The notes under the pieces: model-generated | What the model was told of the DNA's origin: nothing | Seen by the model: the letters and a program-made list of their open reading frames with translations, nothing else | The model's database searches: none | Program-made: the position numbers and the translations under genes | Assembly (NCBI RefSeq): GCF_000091305.1 | Contig: NC_013929.1 | Coordinates: forward strand, 6,510,001 to 6,574,000 | Origin: Streptomyces scabiei 87.22 | Lineage (GTDB): Bacteria > Actinomycetota > Actinomycetes > Streptomycetales > Streptomycetaceae | DNA length: 64,000 bases | Direction: 5' to 3' | In this document: positions 8,144-16,744 of the stretch, in pieces | Layout of the letters: the number at the start of each line of letters is the position of its first letter | How positions within the stretch are numbered: the stretch's first letter is position 1

Positions 8144-9908
8144 GGTGCTTTCCCTTCATGAGCAGTCCCGCGAGTGCGACGAAGACCGCGGTGATGCCGA
8201 TCTGGAGGGTGGCCAGCGCGGCGACGGATCCGGCCCTGCCCTGCGTCCAGAGACTGAGCATGGTGGTGCCGAGGATGTTGTTGTCGGCCGAGGAGAGGAA
8301 GACGGCCGGGGAGTACTCCTTGAGCATGATCACGAAGGTGAGGATCAGCGCGCCCGCGAACGCCGGGGTGATCAGGGCCCGCAGGACGCGGAAGAAGGTC
8401 ATCAGCCAGTCGGCGCCGGAGACCCGGGCCGCGTTGTCCAGCTCGCCGCCGATCTGCATGATCGCCGGGGCGACCGAGCCGAACGCGCTGGGCAGGGCCC
8501 GCATGCCGAAGGCGATGACGACGGCGTAGATCGTGCCCTGGAGGACGGACCCCGCCCCGAAGGGCGCGAGCGCGAAGGCCCAGAAGAAGCCGATACCGAT
8601 GATGATGCCGGGCAGGGACTGCGGGATCAGGGCCAGGTACTCCACCGCCCGGCCGAAGCGGAACGTGGACCGCCGGGCCACCATCACCGCGAACACGGCG
8701 AGGGCGGACACGACCACCGAGCCGACGCCGGCCACGATCATGCTGTTGTAGAGCGACTGCACGTAGTTGTCGGAGTCGAGGACCAGCTCGTAGTTCTTCG
8801 TCGTGACCGTCCTGAACGGCGACTGCAGCGGCGTGAACACCAGCGTGAAGGACCGCATGACCAGGCCGGCGATCGGGACGAGCGCGCCGACGATCACGTA
8901 GAACCAGATGCACACGATGCTGACCCACTTCAGCCAGCCGAGGTCCAGCTTGCGCGGCCGGGTCACCTTGCCGCGCACGGACACGAACCGCGCCGCGTCC
9001 TTCAGCAGCTTCGCCTGCACGGCGACCAGGCTCAGCGTGACCACGAGGATCACGGTCGAGGCGGCGCCGAGCATCGTGTAGTCGGGGTCCACCGACTGAA
9101 GTCCGTTGTGGTAGAGGAAGGTTGAGAAGACGTCGATGCTGACCGGCTGGCCGTAGAGCAGCGGCACGCTCAGCGTCTCGATGGAGACGGAGAAGACCAG
9201 GATCGCGCTGTAGACGATCGGCGGCCGCAGCAGCGGCACGACCACCTGCGCGAGGATCCGGAAGGGACCCGCCCCGCAGACCTGGGCGGCCGATTCGAGC
9301 GAGGCGTCCGACTGCCTGAGCGCGTTGGCGCAGAAGACGTACGCGATCGGGGCGAGCGCCACGGCCTCCGTCAACGCCATGCCGGGGATCGAGTACAGGT
9401 TCCACGGCACCGAACCCAGAAGCTGCTGCACCTTGACGCTGACGAACCCGGCCGGGCCGTACATGATGATCCAGCCGAAGCCCAGGATCAGCGACGAGAT
9501 GAAGAACGGCCACTGCATGGCCAGGGCGATCAGCCGTCCGCCCGGCAGCTTCGTGCGGACCACCACGATCGCCATCGGGATGGCGATCGCCAGGCTGATG
9601 ACCGTGGTCAGCGAGGCGAACAGCACCGTGTTCAGGGCGACTTCGCCGAAACCGGCCTTGGTGAACAGGTCGGTGTAGCCGCTGAGGGTGAAGGCCCCGC
9701 CCGCCTCGTAGAGCGGGCGGTTGCGGATGCTCTGGTAGAGGGTCGGGACGATCGGGGCCAGCACCAGCACGGCGAGGAACGCCAGGACCGCGTACTGGAC
9801 GGCCGTGTCCCGTCCGATGCCGAACGGACGGCGGTAGCGCGGGGGCCGGAACGTCCGCGTGGGTGACTCGTCCGCGGGTGTGCGGGGTGGCTGGGTGAGG
9901 GTTGACAT
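8136..9908 (-). CDS. ABC importer permease, fused double-domain (FbpB-like)
   Basis: The 590-residue inner-membrane permease has two homologous halves of about six membrane helices each. Each half carries an EAA-type loop: SLESAAQVCGAGPFRI near residue 210 and ELDNAARVSGADWLMTFFRV near 485. A long cytoplasmic N-terminal segment precedes the first helix. This two-in-one layout is normal for the Fbp/Sfu ferric permeases. It lies 48 bases downstream of the binding-protein gene and overlaps the ATPase gene, so the three form one operon and one transporter. Confidence 0.88.
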   Translation of the reverse strand: MSTLTQPPRTPADESPTRTFRPPRYRRPFGIGRDTAVQYAVLAFLAVLVLAPIVPTLYQSIRNRPLYEAGGAFTLSGYTDLFTKAGFGEVALNTVLFASLTTVISLAIAIPMAIVVVRTKLPGGRLIALAMQWPFFISSLILGFGWIIMYGPAGFVSVKVQQLLGSVPWNLYSIPGMALTEAVALAPIAYVFCANALRQSDASLESAAQVCGAGPFRILAQVVVPLLRPPIVYSAILVFSVSIETLSVPLLYGQPVSIDVFSTFLYHNGLQSVDPDYTMLGAASTVILVVTLSLVAVQAKLLKDAARFVSVRGKVTRPRKLDLGWLKWVSIVCIWFYVIVGALVPIAGLVMRSFTLVFTPLQSPFRTVTTKNYELVLDSDNYVQSLYNSMIVAGVGSVVVSALAVFAVMVARRSTFRFGRAVEYLALIPQSLPGIIIGIGFFWAFALAPFGAGSVLQGTIYAVVIAFGMRALPSAFGSVAPAIMQIGGELDNAARVSGADWLMTFFRVLRALITPAFAGALILTFVIMLKEYSPAVFLSSADNNILGTTMLSLWTQGRAGSVAALATLQIGITAVFVALAGLLMKGKHHA

Positions 9909-9956
9909 CTGAGCTGACTCCGATCGTCCTGGGGACCTGGCTGCCTGCGGAGTCCG

Positions 9957-11111
9957 CTACTTGCGCAGTCCGTCGAAGCGCTCCAGCCAGGCCGCGGAGT
10001 CGTCCTTGGAGACCGGCTCGTACTTGACGTGGATGATGTTCTCCTCGCCGACCGCGTCCACGACCTCCTGGTAGGTGTGCAGGCCCGGGCCCTTCACCCC
10101 GTCGCGGTACGAGGCGAGACCGCCCTCGGCGACCGCGCGCTGGCCCTCCTCGGAGAGGGCGAAGTCCATGAAGAGCTTCGAGGTCGCCGGGTGCGGCGCC
10201 TCGGCGGCGATGCCCATGCCGCGCGGCAGGACGACCGTGCCGTCCTTCGGGAAGACGATCTTCACCAGGCCGGCGCTGTCCTCGACGACCGGGTAGGCGG
10301 GGGAGGCGCTGATCAGGAAGCCGGCGGTGTACTCACCGGCGACGATCTTCTCCAGCTGGGTGCCGGAGGAGGTCTCCGGGCGGGTCAGCGGCAGGATCTT
10401 CTTCAGGTCGTCCCACGCCTCCGGGTTGCCCTCGGTGAGTGCCCGCGTGACGGTGAAGCCGAACGAGCCCTCCGGGTCGCGGACCGTCACCTTGTTCTTG
10501 AACTTGCCCTCGTCCGACGTCACGATCTTGGCGAAGTCCGTGAGGGTGGTCGGCGGGGTCTCCAGCAGCGAGGTGTTGTACGCGATCGTCATCGGGTCCT
10601 GCGACAGCGAGTACACGCTCGGCAGCAGCTCGGCGCTCGCGCCCAGCTCCTTCAGTTCCGGCGACTTGTAGGTGAGGACCGTGTCCTTGCGGGCCGAGAA
10701 GTCCGACCACGCGGTCGCCGCGCTGGAGATCAGCACGTCCGCCGGGGAGGAGCCGGCCGCGTTCTCCGAGAGGGTCTTCTGGAACAGCTCGTCGCTGTCC
10801 AGCTCGTTGACGGAGACGGTCTTGACGAAGCCGTACTTCTTCTTGAAGTCCCGGACGATCGGCGCCATGTTCTCGTCGCCGAGGTTGGAGTAGACGGTGA
10901 GTTTGCCGCCCTCCTTCTCCGCGGCCGCGATCAGGTCGGCGTAGTCCGCCGGGTAGTAGTCCGGCACCTTGCCCGCCGAGATCTTGTTCTCCGCCACCTT
11001 CGGCGCGTCGGTGTCACCGCCGCCGCAGGCGGCCAGGGTGCCGAGCGCGAGCGTCGCGGCGCACGCGGTGCCGACGATGCGTCGGGTGCTGGTCTGGCTG
11101 GATCTGGCCAT
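9957..11111 (-). CDS. ABC importer substrate-binding lipoprotein (FbpA-like)
   Basis: The 384-residue extracellular binding protein starts MARSSQTSTRRIVGTACAAT and has a lipobox LAAC around residue 28, so it is anchored by a lipidated Cys. The mature part begins with the class hallmark ADLIAAAEKEGGKLTVYSNL and continues as a two-lobed iron/thiamine-type binding protein. ATG 11111 is preceded by AGGAGGA in the leader. First gene of the three-gene importer operon. Substrate is inferred (ferric iron or related) from the family only. Confidence 0.87.
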   Translation of the reverse strand: MARSSQTSTRRIVGTACAATLALGTLAACGGGDTDAPKVAENKISAGKVPDYYPADYADLIAAAEKEGGKLTVYSNLGDENMAPIVRDFKKKYGFVKTVSVNELDSDELFQKTLSENAAGSSPADVLISSAATAWSDFSARKDTVLTYKSPELKELGASAELLPSVYSLSQDPMTIAYNTSLLETPPTTLTDFAKIVTSDEGKFKNKVTVRDPEGSFGFTVTRALTEGNPEAWDDLKKILPLTRPETSSGTQLEKIVAGEYTAGFLISASPAYPVVEDSAGLVKIVFPKDGTVVLPRGMGIAAEAPHPATSKLFMDFALSEEGQRAVAEGGLASYRDGVKGPGLHTYQEVVDAVGEENIIHVKYEPVSKDDSAAWLERFDGLRK

Positions 11112-11239
11112 GGTTCTCCTCCTGGCGCGTGCCGTGTGGCAGCTGTTGCCGGGAGGTTAGGGACCCAGGTCAGGGCGGTAAATCCTTCACCCGTCAGAGC
11201 TCTTACTGCTCGTATTGGTCGTTGTGTCAGTGACGCGAG

Positions 11240-12697
11240 TCACCCGTGCTGAACAGGGGCGGATGGCCGGGAACCAGCGCCCCTCAGGTGCGCTGTCAGC
11301 TGCTGGAGCCGCCCCCACGCCTCGGTGTCCGCGCCGTCCCCGAGGGGGTAGTGCAGCGCCGGACGGGCCGCCGGGCCGAGCGGGACCGCACGGACCTCGA
11401 CCGGGGGCCGCCGCGCCCGGTCCAGGCCGATTCCGTGCACGTCGTCCGGGCCGAGCGTGAAGGCCACCGGCAGCGGCGGGCCCTCCAGGCGGGGCGCGGT
11501 CGTCAGGTCGGCGCGCGCCGCACGCACCGAGGCCAGCATGGTCTTCAGCTCGTGCTCCCGGACCAGCGTGCCGGCCAGCGCCTCGATCCGGTCCAGCGGC
11601 GGCTCCTCACCCGCCGCGTACCCGAGGGTCAGGACCGCGTCCTCCTCCACGCCCTTCGTCGTGCGCGTCACCCGGACCGTCGCCATGGCCGGCCGCTCCG
11701 GGGCGCCGACGACGACCAGCTGCGACGGCTCGGGCGCCCGCTCCCGGGTCAGGTCGGTCAACTGCCGCCGCGACCAGGGGAGATTGACCGGTTCGGCCGT
11801 GCCCCAGCCGGCCGGCGGCGCCCCCGTCAGCTCCCGCCAGGCCGCCTCCAGGGCGCCGCCCAGCAGCAGCCGCTCGTCGGCCCGGTGCACCGTACGGAGG
11901 GCGACGATCAGCTGCCGTCCGGGCGCCTCGTCCGCCGGACCGCCCGCCGCGTCCCGCTCCGGCGCGCCCGCCGGGTGCGTGAAGGCGGCGGCCACCGCCG
12001 CCGTCCCGTCCTCGGCGAACGCGGGCGAGAACGCCCCGTCCCGCCAGCGCAGCACCGCCCCCGACAGGCCGTCGTAGTACCCGCACTCCGGGTCCTGGAC
12101 GACCCAGCGGTGCGGGACGCGCGCCAGCGTCGTACGGGCGGCGGGCGTCAGGCGGACGCCGCGCGGCGTCACGATCTGCAGGGACCTCCGGGACGCCACC
12201 GCCGTCCGCATGATCTCCGCGAGCCAGCTGGTCAGGGCCACCACCGGCCGGTCGACGAGGACGACGGCCGCGTGCTCGGTCACCACGTCCACGGCGGGCT
12301 GCCCCGCCCCCGCCGACGGTACGGCGGACACGTCCACCGCCTCGGTGCTCGCCGCCCCGGGCGGCCAGGTGGAGCCGCCCAGCAGGGCGTTGAGCCGCCC
12401 GCACACCACACCCGCCAGCCGCTCCGCCTCCGGCACCGCCGTGGACGCCCGCGCCTCCGTCCACCAGAACGGGGCGCTCACGGCCTCACCGAGCAGCCGC
12501 TCCGCCTCGCCGGGCACCTGCACCAGCACCGGCGCCTCCACGGAGACCAGCGGACGCCCGCCCGGCCCGTGCAGCTGGACGACCGCGCCCTCGGCCGCCG
12601 CCGACAGGTCCAGGTCGGAGCCGCCCGCGTACAGACTCGTCATGAGGGCCCACACATCGGGCATCTTCGGGGTGAGCGCGATGACGTCCCTGGTCAC
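11240..12697 (-). CDS. DUF6177 family protein of the type VII secretion locus
   Basis: The 485-residue protein starts at GTG 12697 because this codon overlaps the EccC stop in a 4-base GTGA, giving MTRDVIALTPKMPDVWALMT. The frame is open far upstream through eccC, but that part is antisense-like noise. I recognise the N-terminus as the DUF6177 family that accompanies EccC in streptomycete ESX loci. No catalytic motif, signal peptide or membrane helix is visible. It is the last gene of the locus. Its role is unknown; translational coupling suggests it works with EccC. Confidence 0.75.
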   Translation of the reverse strand: MTRDVIALTPKMPDVWALMTSLYAGGSDLDLSAAAEGAVVQLHGPGGRPLVSVEAPVLVQVPGEAERLLGEAVSAPFWWTEARASTAVPEAERLAGVVCGRLNALLGGSTWPPGAASTEAVDVSAVPSAGAGQPAVDVVTEHAAVVLVDRPVVALTSWLAEIMRTAVASRRSLQIVTPRGVRLTPAARTTLARVPHRWVVQDPECGYYDGLSGAVLRWRDGAFSPAFAEDGTAAVAAAFTHPAGAPERDAAGGPADEAPGRQLIVALRTVHRADERLLLGGALEAAWRELTGAPPAGWGTAEPVNLPWSRRQLTDLTRERAPEPSQLVVVGAPERPAMATVRVTRTTKGVEEDAVLTLGYAAGEEPPLDRIEALAGTLVREHELKTMLASVRAARADLTTAPRLEGPPLPVAFTLGPDDVHGIGLDRARRPPVEVRAVPLGPAARPALHYPLGDGADTEAWGRLQQLTAHLRGAGSRPSAPVQHG

Positions 12698-15600
12698 GGG
12701 CGGTCGCCCTCCTCGTTGTCGAGTGCCGTCTGGATCAACTGGTGGGCCCGCCCCCGGCGGACCAGGGTGCCCCGCCCCGGCGGCTGCGCCGAGGCGTACA
12801 GCCCGGGGAAGAGCTGCCCCTCGCCGCGCTCGCCGGTCATCAGCAGCGCGGCCGTACCGGTCTCGCGCAGGGTCTGCAGCAGCGGCTCGTACATCGCCCG
12901 GGAGGAGCCGGCGACCCGGCGGGTGATCACGAAGTGCAGCCCGATGTCCTGCGCCGAGGAGACGTACGGCAGGAACGGGGCCAGCGGCTGCTGCCCGGCC
13001 GTGGTGAGGATGTCGTAGTCGTCGACCAGGATCACGATCCGCGGACCCGTGAACGCGGGCTCGTCGCCCGGCGCGTCCGGGTCGGCGCTCTGCGGCATCC
13101 GCTTCTCCAGCTCGCCCGCGATCCCGCTCGACAGACCCGCCGCCAGCTTCGCGTTGTGCGCGTACCCGCCCCGGTACGGCTCCGGGATCACGCCCCGCAG
13201 CCCGCGCCGGGGGTCGAAGACGCCGAAGACCAGTTCCTCGTCCGAGTACCGCTCCACGAGCCGCGCGGCGACCAGCTTCAGCAGGTTGGTCTTGCCGCAC
13301 TCGTTGTCGCCCAGGATCAGCAGGTGCTGGTCGGCGCCGAACAGGTCCAGCAGCGCGGGCGCCAGCGCGTCCTGGTCCACCCCGATCGGCACCCGGCGGG
13401 GCTCGGCGACCACCGACGGCAGCCGGCCGGACGGCAGCCGGGTCGGCAACACCCTTACGGGAGGCGCCAGTTCGCCGTGCCAGGTGGAGCGGATCGTGCG
13501 GGCCGCGTCCTCCAGCGCCGGAGCGAGACCGCCGGTCGACGGCCGCCCGTCGAGGCGGGGCAGCGCGGCCTGCGCGAACAGCTTGCCGTCCGTCAGGACC
13601 CGCCCCGGGGTGTCCGGCGACAGCGTCTCGGACAGCTTCCGGTCGACGCTCGAATCGCTCGGATCGTTCAGCCGCAGCTCCACCCGCGTCCCGAACATCG
13701 ACTGCGTCGCGATCCGTACGTCGTTCCAGCGGAGCATGCCGCCCACGACGTGGATGCCGTACCCGCCGCCACGCTTGAGCAGGTCCACGACCGCGTCGTC
13801 CAGCTCCGCGAACTCGTCGCGCAGCGCCCCGAACCCGTCGATGAGCAGCACGACGTCCGTGGACCCCAGCTCGCGCACCTTCCCCTGCGCCCGCAGGTGC
13901 CGCAGCTGGTCGACGGAGTCGATGCCGTGCTCCCGGAACAGCTCCTCCCGCTCGTTCAGCATCGTCCGCACCTCGGCGACCGTGCGCGCGGCCCGCTCCC
14001 GGTCGGCGCGCCCGGCGATCCCGCCGACGTGCGGCAGCCCGGAGAGCGCCGACAGCCCGCCGCCGACCAGGTCGAGTCCGTACACGGCCACCTCGGCGGG
14101 CGTGTGGGTCGCGGCGAGCGAGAGGGCGAGGGTCCGCAGCAGGGTCGTCTTGCCGGACTGCGGACCGCCGATCACCGCCGCGTGCCCGCCCGCGACCATC
14201 AGATCGAGCACCCAGTGCCCCTGCCACTGCCGCGCCGGATCGTCCAGCACCCCGAGCGGCACCCGCAACGGCCCCTCGGCGGACGCCAGCCGCAGCCCCC
14301 GCTCGTCCACCCGTACGGGCCCGGCGGCCGCGTCCAGCGTGATCGCGTCCGGCAGCGGCGGCAGCCAGATCCGTCGCACCGGCGGTGCCACGGAGGCGAG
14401 TTGGTCCACCATCACCGACATCACCGTCGGCCCGGTCTCCCGCTTGGTCGCCCGGGGTTCGTCGGCGGCCTCGGCGACGGACCCGCCGTCGAGCGCGTGG
14501 TACGTCGGGTACGGCCACGCCAGCGGCGTCTCCTCGGCCTGCGCGACCAGCGCCGGCCCCCGGTACGCGCCCGACACGTACCCCGCCTTGAACCGCTCGT
14601 ACGTGGAGGTGTCCACCTTCAGATAGCCGAAGCCCGGCAGCGGCGGCAGATGGAACGCGTCGGTCGTGTCCAGCACGGTCCGCGACTCGTCGGCGGAGAA
14701 GGTGCGCAACCCCAGCCGGTACGAGAGGTAGGTGTCCAGGCCCTTGAGCTTGCCGCCCTCGATGCGCTGGCTGGAGAGCAGGAGATGGACGCCGATGGAC
14801 CGTCCGATGCGGCCGACGGAGAGGAACAGGTCGATGAAGTCCGGCTTGGCGGTGAGCAGTTCGCCGAACTCGTCGATCACCACGAAGAGGTGCGGGAGCG
14901 GTTCGAGGTCGGGCCGGCGGGTCGCGCGCAGGGCGGCGTAGTGCCCGATGTCGGCCACGTTTCCCGCGTCCTTGAGCACCTGCTGCCGTCGCTTGACCTC
15001 GCCCGCGAGGCTGGAGTGGACGCGCTCGACGAGCCCGGCCTGGTTCTCCAGGTTGGTGATCACGCCCGCCACGTGCGGGAGTCCGGTGAACGGGGCGAAG
15101 GTCGCGCCGCCCTTGTAGTCGACCAGGACGAGCGCCAGGTCCTCGGGGGAGTGGGTGGCGGCCAGCGCCAGCACGAGCGTGCGCAGCAGCTCGCTCTTGC
15201 CGGACCCGGTCGCGCCGACGCACAGCCCGTGCGGGCCCATGCCCAGCTCGGAGGACTCCTTGAGGTCGAGCAGCACCGGTTCATGACGGTCAGTCAGGCC
15301 GATGGGCACGCGCAGGAACTCCCGCTCGCCCCGGGGCGCCCAGAGGTCGTGGAGGTTCAGCACGGCCGGGTCGTCGATGCCGAGGAGGCCGGGGAAGTCG
15401 ACGGGGCCGGTGACCGGCGCGCCCTCGGCGGCCGACTCGGCGGACAGCCTGAGCGGCGCGAGCAGCCGGGCGAGACCCTCGGCACCGGCGGCGGTGACCC
15501 GGTCGGAGGTGCCGTGCGCGGGCGGGGCGGCGGCGGGGGCCGCGACGGCCAGGGGGTCCGGAGCGCGCAGGTCCTCCACCACGACCTTCTCGCCCCGCAC

Positions 15601-16710
15601 GGTGATCCGCACCGACACCTGGTCGGGCTCGTGCACCTGCTCCGCGAGCAGGTGCAGCACGGTGACCCCCATGTCCGCCAGCCCCACCGCCGTGTCGGGC
15701 CGGGGCAGTTCGGCCGCGGTCTCCCCGTACTCGTCGCTCACGACGAGCATCCGGGACGCCAGCGCCAGCGCCTTGCGGTCGGCCAGTCCCCGGCGCACCT
15801 CGGCCGCGTACGACGCGCGCCGGCCCAGCTCGTGACGGACGTGCCGGGCCAGCTGCGGCAGGCTCGGCGCGATCCGGCGGGCCGCCACCGGGCCGTCGTG
15901 CTCCTGCGCGTCCAGCACGTGCGGCAGCCACTTGGCCCACTCCCAGTCCGCCAGCCGCTCGCCCGGCACCCCGAGCGCCACGGCCACGTCGTCCGGCGCG
16001 TGCGAGACGGCCACCTGGACGAGGAGCGCGCGAGCCACCCGCAGGACGCCCTCCCGGTCGCCGACCACGCTGACGTTGCCCGCGCGGTCCAGCGGCACGG
16101 TGATCGGACAGTCGTTGGCCACGGAGTAGCGGGCCAGCAGAGCGCGGGCCTCGTTCAGCATGAAGGGGTCCGGCGGGGTCATCACCCCGCCCTGGTTCTG
16201 CCCGATGGCCAGGTCCGCCACGGGGACGTCACCGGTGCCGACCCGCACCCGCAGGAAGTCCGGGTCCTGCCGCCGCCGCTCCCACAGCCGGGCGGGGTCG
16301 CGCACCAGGTCGTACAGCGCCTCCGGCGGCGGATTCAGCACCCGCGCGAGCGCCCGCCGCTCCCGCTCCCCGGCCCCGAACTCCTCGCGCAGCTCCTCCA
16401 GATACTCCAGATACCGCTCCCGCTGCGCGCGCCGCGTGCGCTGGGCCTTGCCGCGCTGGGAGAGGAAGAGGGCGACCGCGCCGAGCAGCGCGAACACCAG
16501 CACGATCGCGCCGAGAGCCGCGAACTGGCTGTTGCGGATCACGGTCATCATCACGACCGAGCCCATCACGCCCGCCATCGGCAGCAGCGCGGTCGCGGCC
16601 GTCCCCGCCTTGCCCTCCGGCAGGTTCGGCGGCGGCTCGATCGTCCGGGCTCCGGCGGCCCCGAGCGGCCGGGTGCTGCGCGCGGGCCGGTGGATCAACT
16701 GCTGGGTCAC
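12694..16710 (-). CDS. eccC: Type VII secretion ATPase EccC (three FtsK/SpoIIIE domains)
   Basis: This 1338-residue motor drives export of WXG100 proteins. Two membrane helices lie near residues 40-85 (PMAGVMGSVVMMTVI, then ALGAIVLVFALLGAVALF). Three ATPase domains follow, with Walker A motifs GATGSGKS (~497), GGPQSGKTT (~848) and GDNECGKTN (~1138). The first domain also has VLVDYKGGATF and LFVVIDEFGEL. In mycobacteria EccC is often split into Ca and Cb; here it is a single chain, as usual in Streptomyces. Start is GTG 16710 with AAGGGG 9 bases upstream. It lies 34 bases downstream of the EspI-like gene. Confidence 0.93.
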   Translation of the reverse strand: MTQQLIHRPARSTRPLGAAGARTIEPPPNLPEGKAGTAATALLPMAGVMGSVVMMTVIRNSQFAALGAIVLVFALLGAVALFLSQRGKAQRTRRAQRERYLEYLEELREEFGAGERERRALARVLNPPPEALYDLVRDPARLWERRRQDPDFLRVRVGTGDVPVADLAIGQNQGGVMTPPDPFMLNEARALLARYSVANDCPITVPLDRAGNVSVVGDREGVLRVARALLVQVAVSHAPDDVAVALGVPGERLADWEWAKWLPHVLDAQEHDGPVAARRIAPSLPQLARHVRHELGRRASYAAEVRRGLADRKALALASRMLVVSDEYGETAAELPRPDTAVGLADMGVTVLHLLAEQVHEPDQVSVRITVRGEKVVVEDLRAPDPLAVAAPAAAPPAHGTSDRVTAAGAEGLARLLAPLRLSAESAAEGAPVTGPVDFPGLLGIDDPAVLNLHDLWAPRGEREFLRVPIGLTDRHEPVLLDLKESSELGMGPHGLCVGATGSGKSELLRTLVLALAATHSPEDLALVLVDYKGGATFAPFTGLPHVAGVITNLENQAGLVERVHSSLAGEVKRRQQVLKDAGNVADIGHYAALRATRRPDLEPLPHLFVVIDEFGELLTAKPDFIDLFLSVGRIGRSIGVHLLLSSQRIEGGKLKGLDTYLSYRLGLRTFSADESRTVLDTTDAFHLPPLPGFGYLKVDTSTYERFKAGYVSGAYRGPALVAQAEETPLAWPYPTYHALDGGSVAEAADEPRATKRETGPTVMSVMVDQLASVAPPVRRIWLPPLPDAITLDAAAGPVRVDERGLRLASAEGPLRVPLGVLDDPARQWQGHWVLDLMVAGGHAAVIGGPQSGKTTLLRTLALSLAATHTPAEVAVYGLDLVGGGLSALSGLPHVGGIAGRADRERAARTVAEVRTMLNEREELFREHGIDSVDQLRHLRAQGKVRELGSTDVVLLIDGFGALRDEFAELDDAVVDLLKRGGGYGIHVVGGMLRWNDVRIATQSMFGTRVELRLNDPSDSSVDRKLSETLSPDTPGRVLTDGKLFAQAALPRLDGRPSTGGLAPALEDAARTIRSTWHGELAPPVRVLPTRLPSGRLPSVVAEPRRVPIGVDQDALAPALLDLFGADQHLLILGDNECGKTNLLKLVAARLVERYSDEELVFGVFDPRRGLRGVIPEPYRGGYAHNAKLAAGLSSGIAGELEKRMPQSADPDAPGDEPAFTGPRIVILVDDYDILTTAGQQPLAPFLPYVSSAQDIGLHFVITRRVAGSSRAMYEPLLQTLRETGTAALLMTGERGEGQLFPGLYASAQPPGRGTLVRRGRAHQLIQTALDNEEGDRP

Positions 16711-16744
16711 GGACGGACCCCTTCTGCTTCGTACCGGTGGTCGC

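Noticed and set aside
12698..15223. Upstream extension of the DUF6177 frame
   Set aside because: Overlaps eccC out of frame; true start is GTG 12697 at the GTGA overlap.
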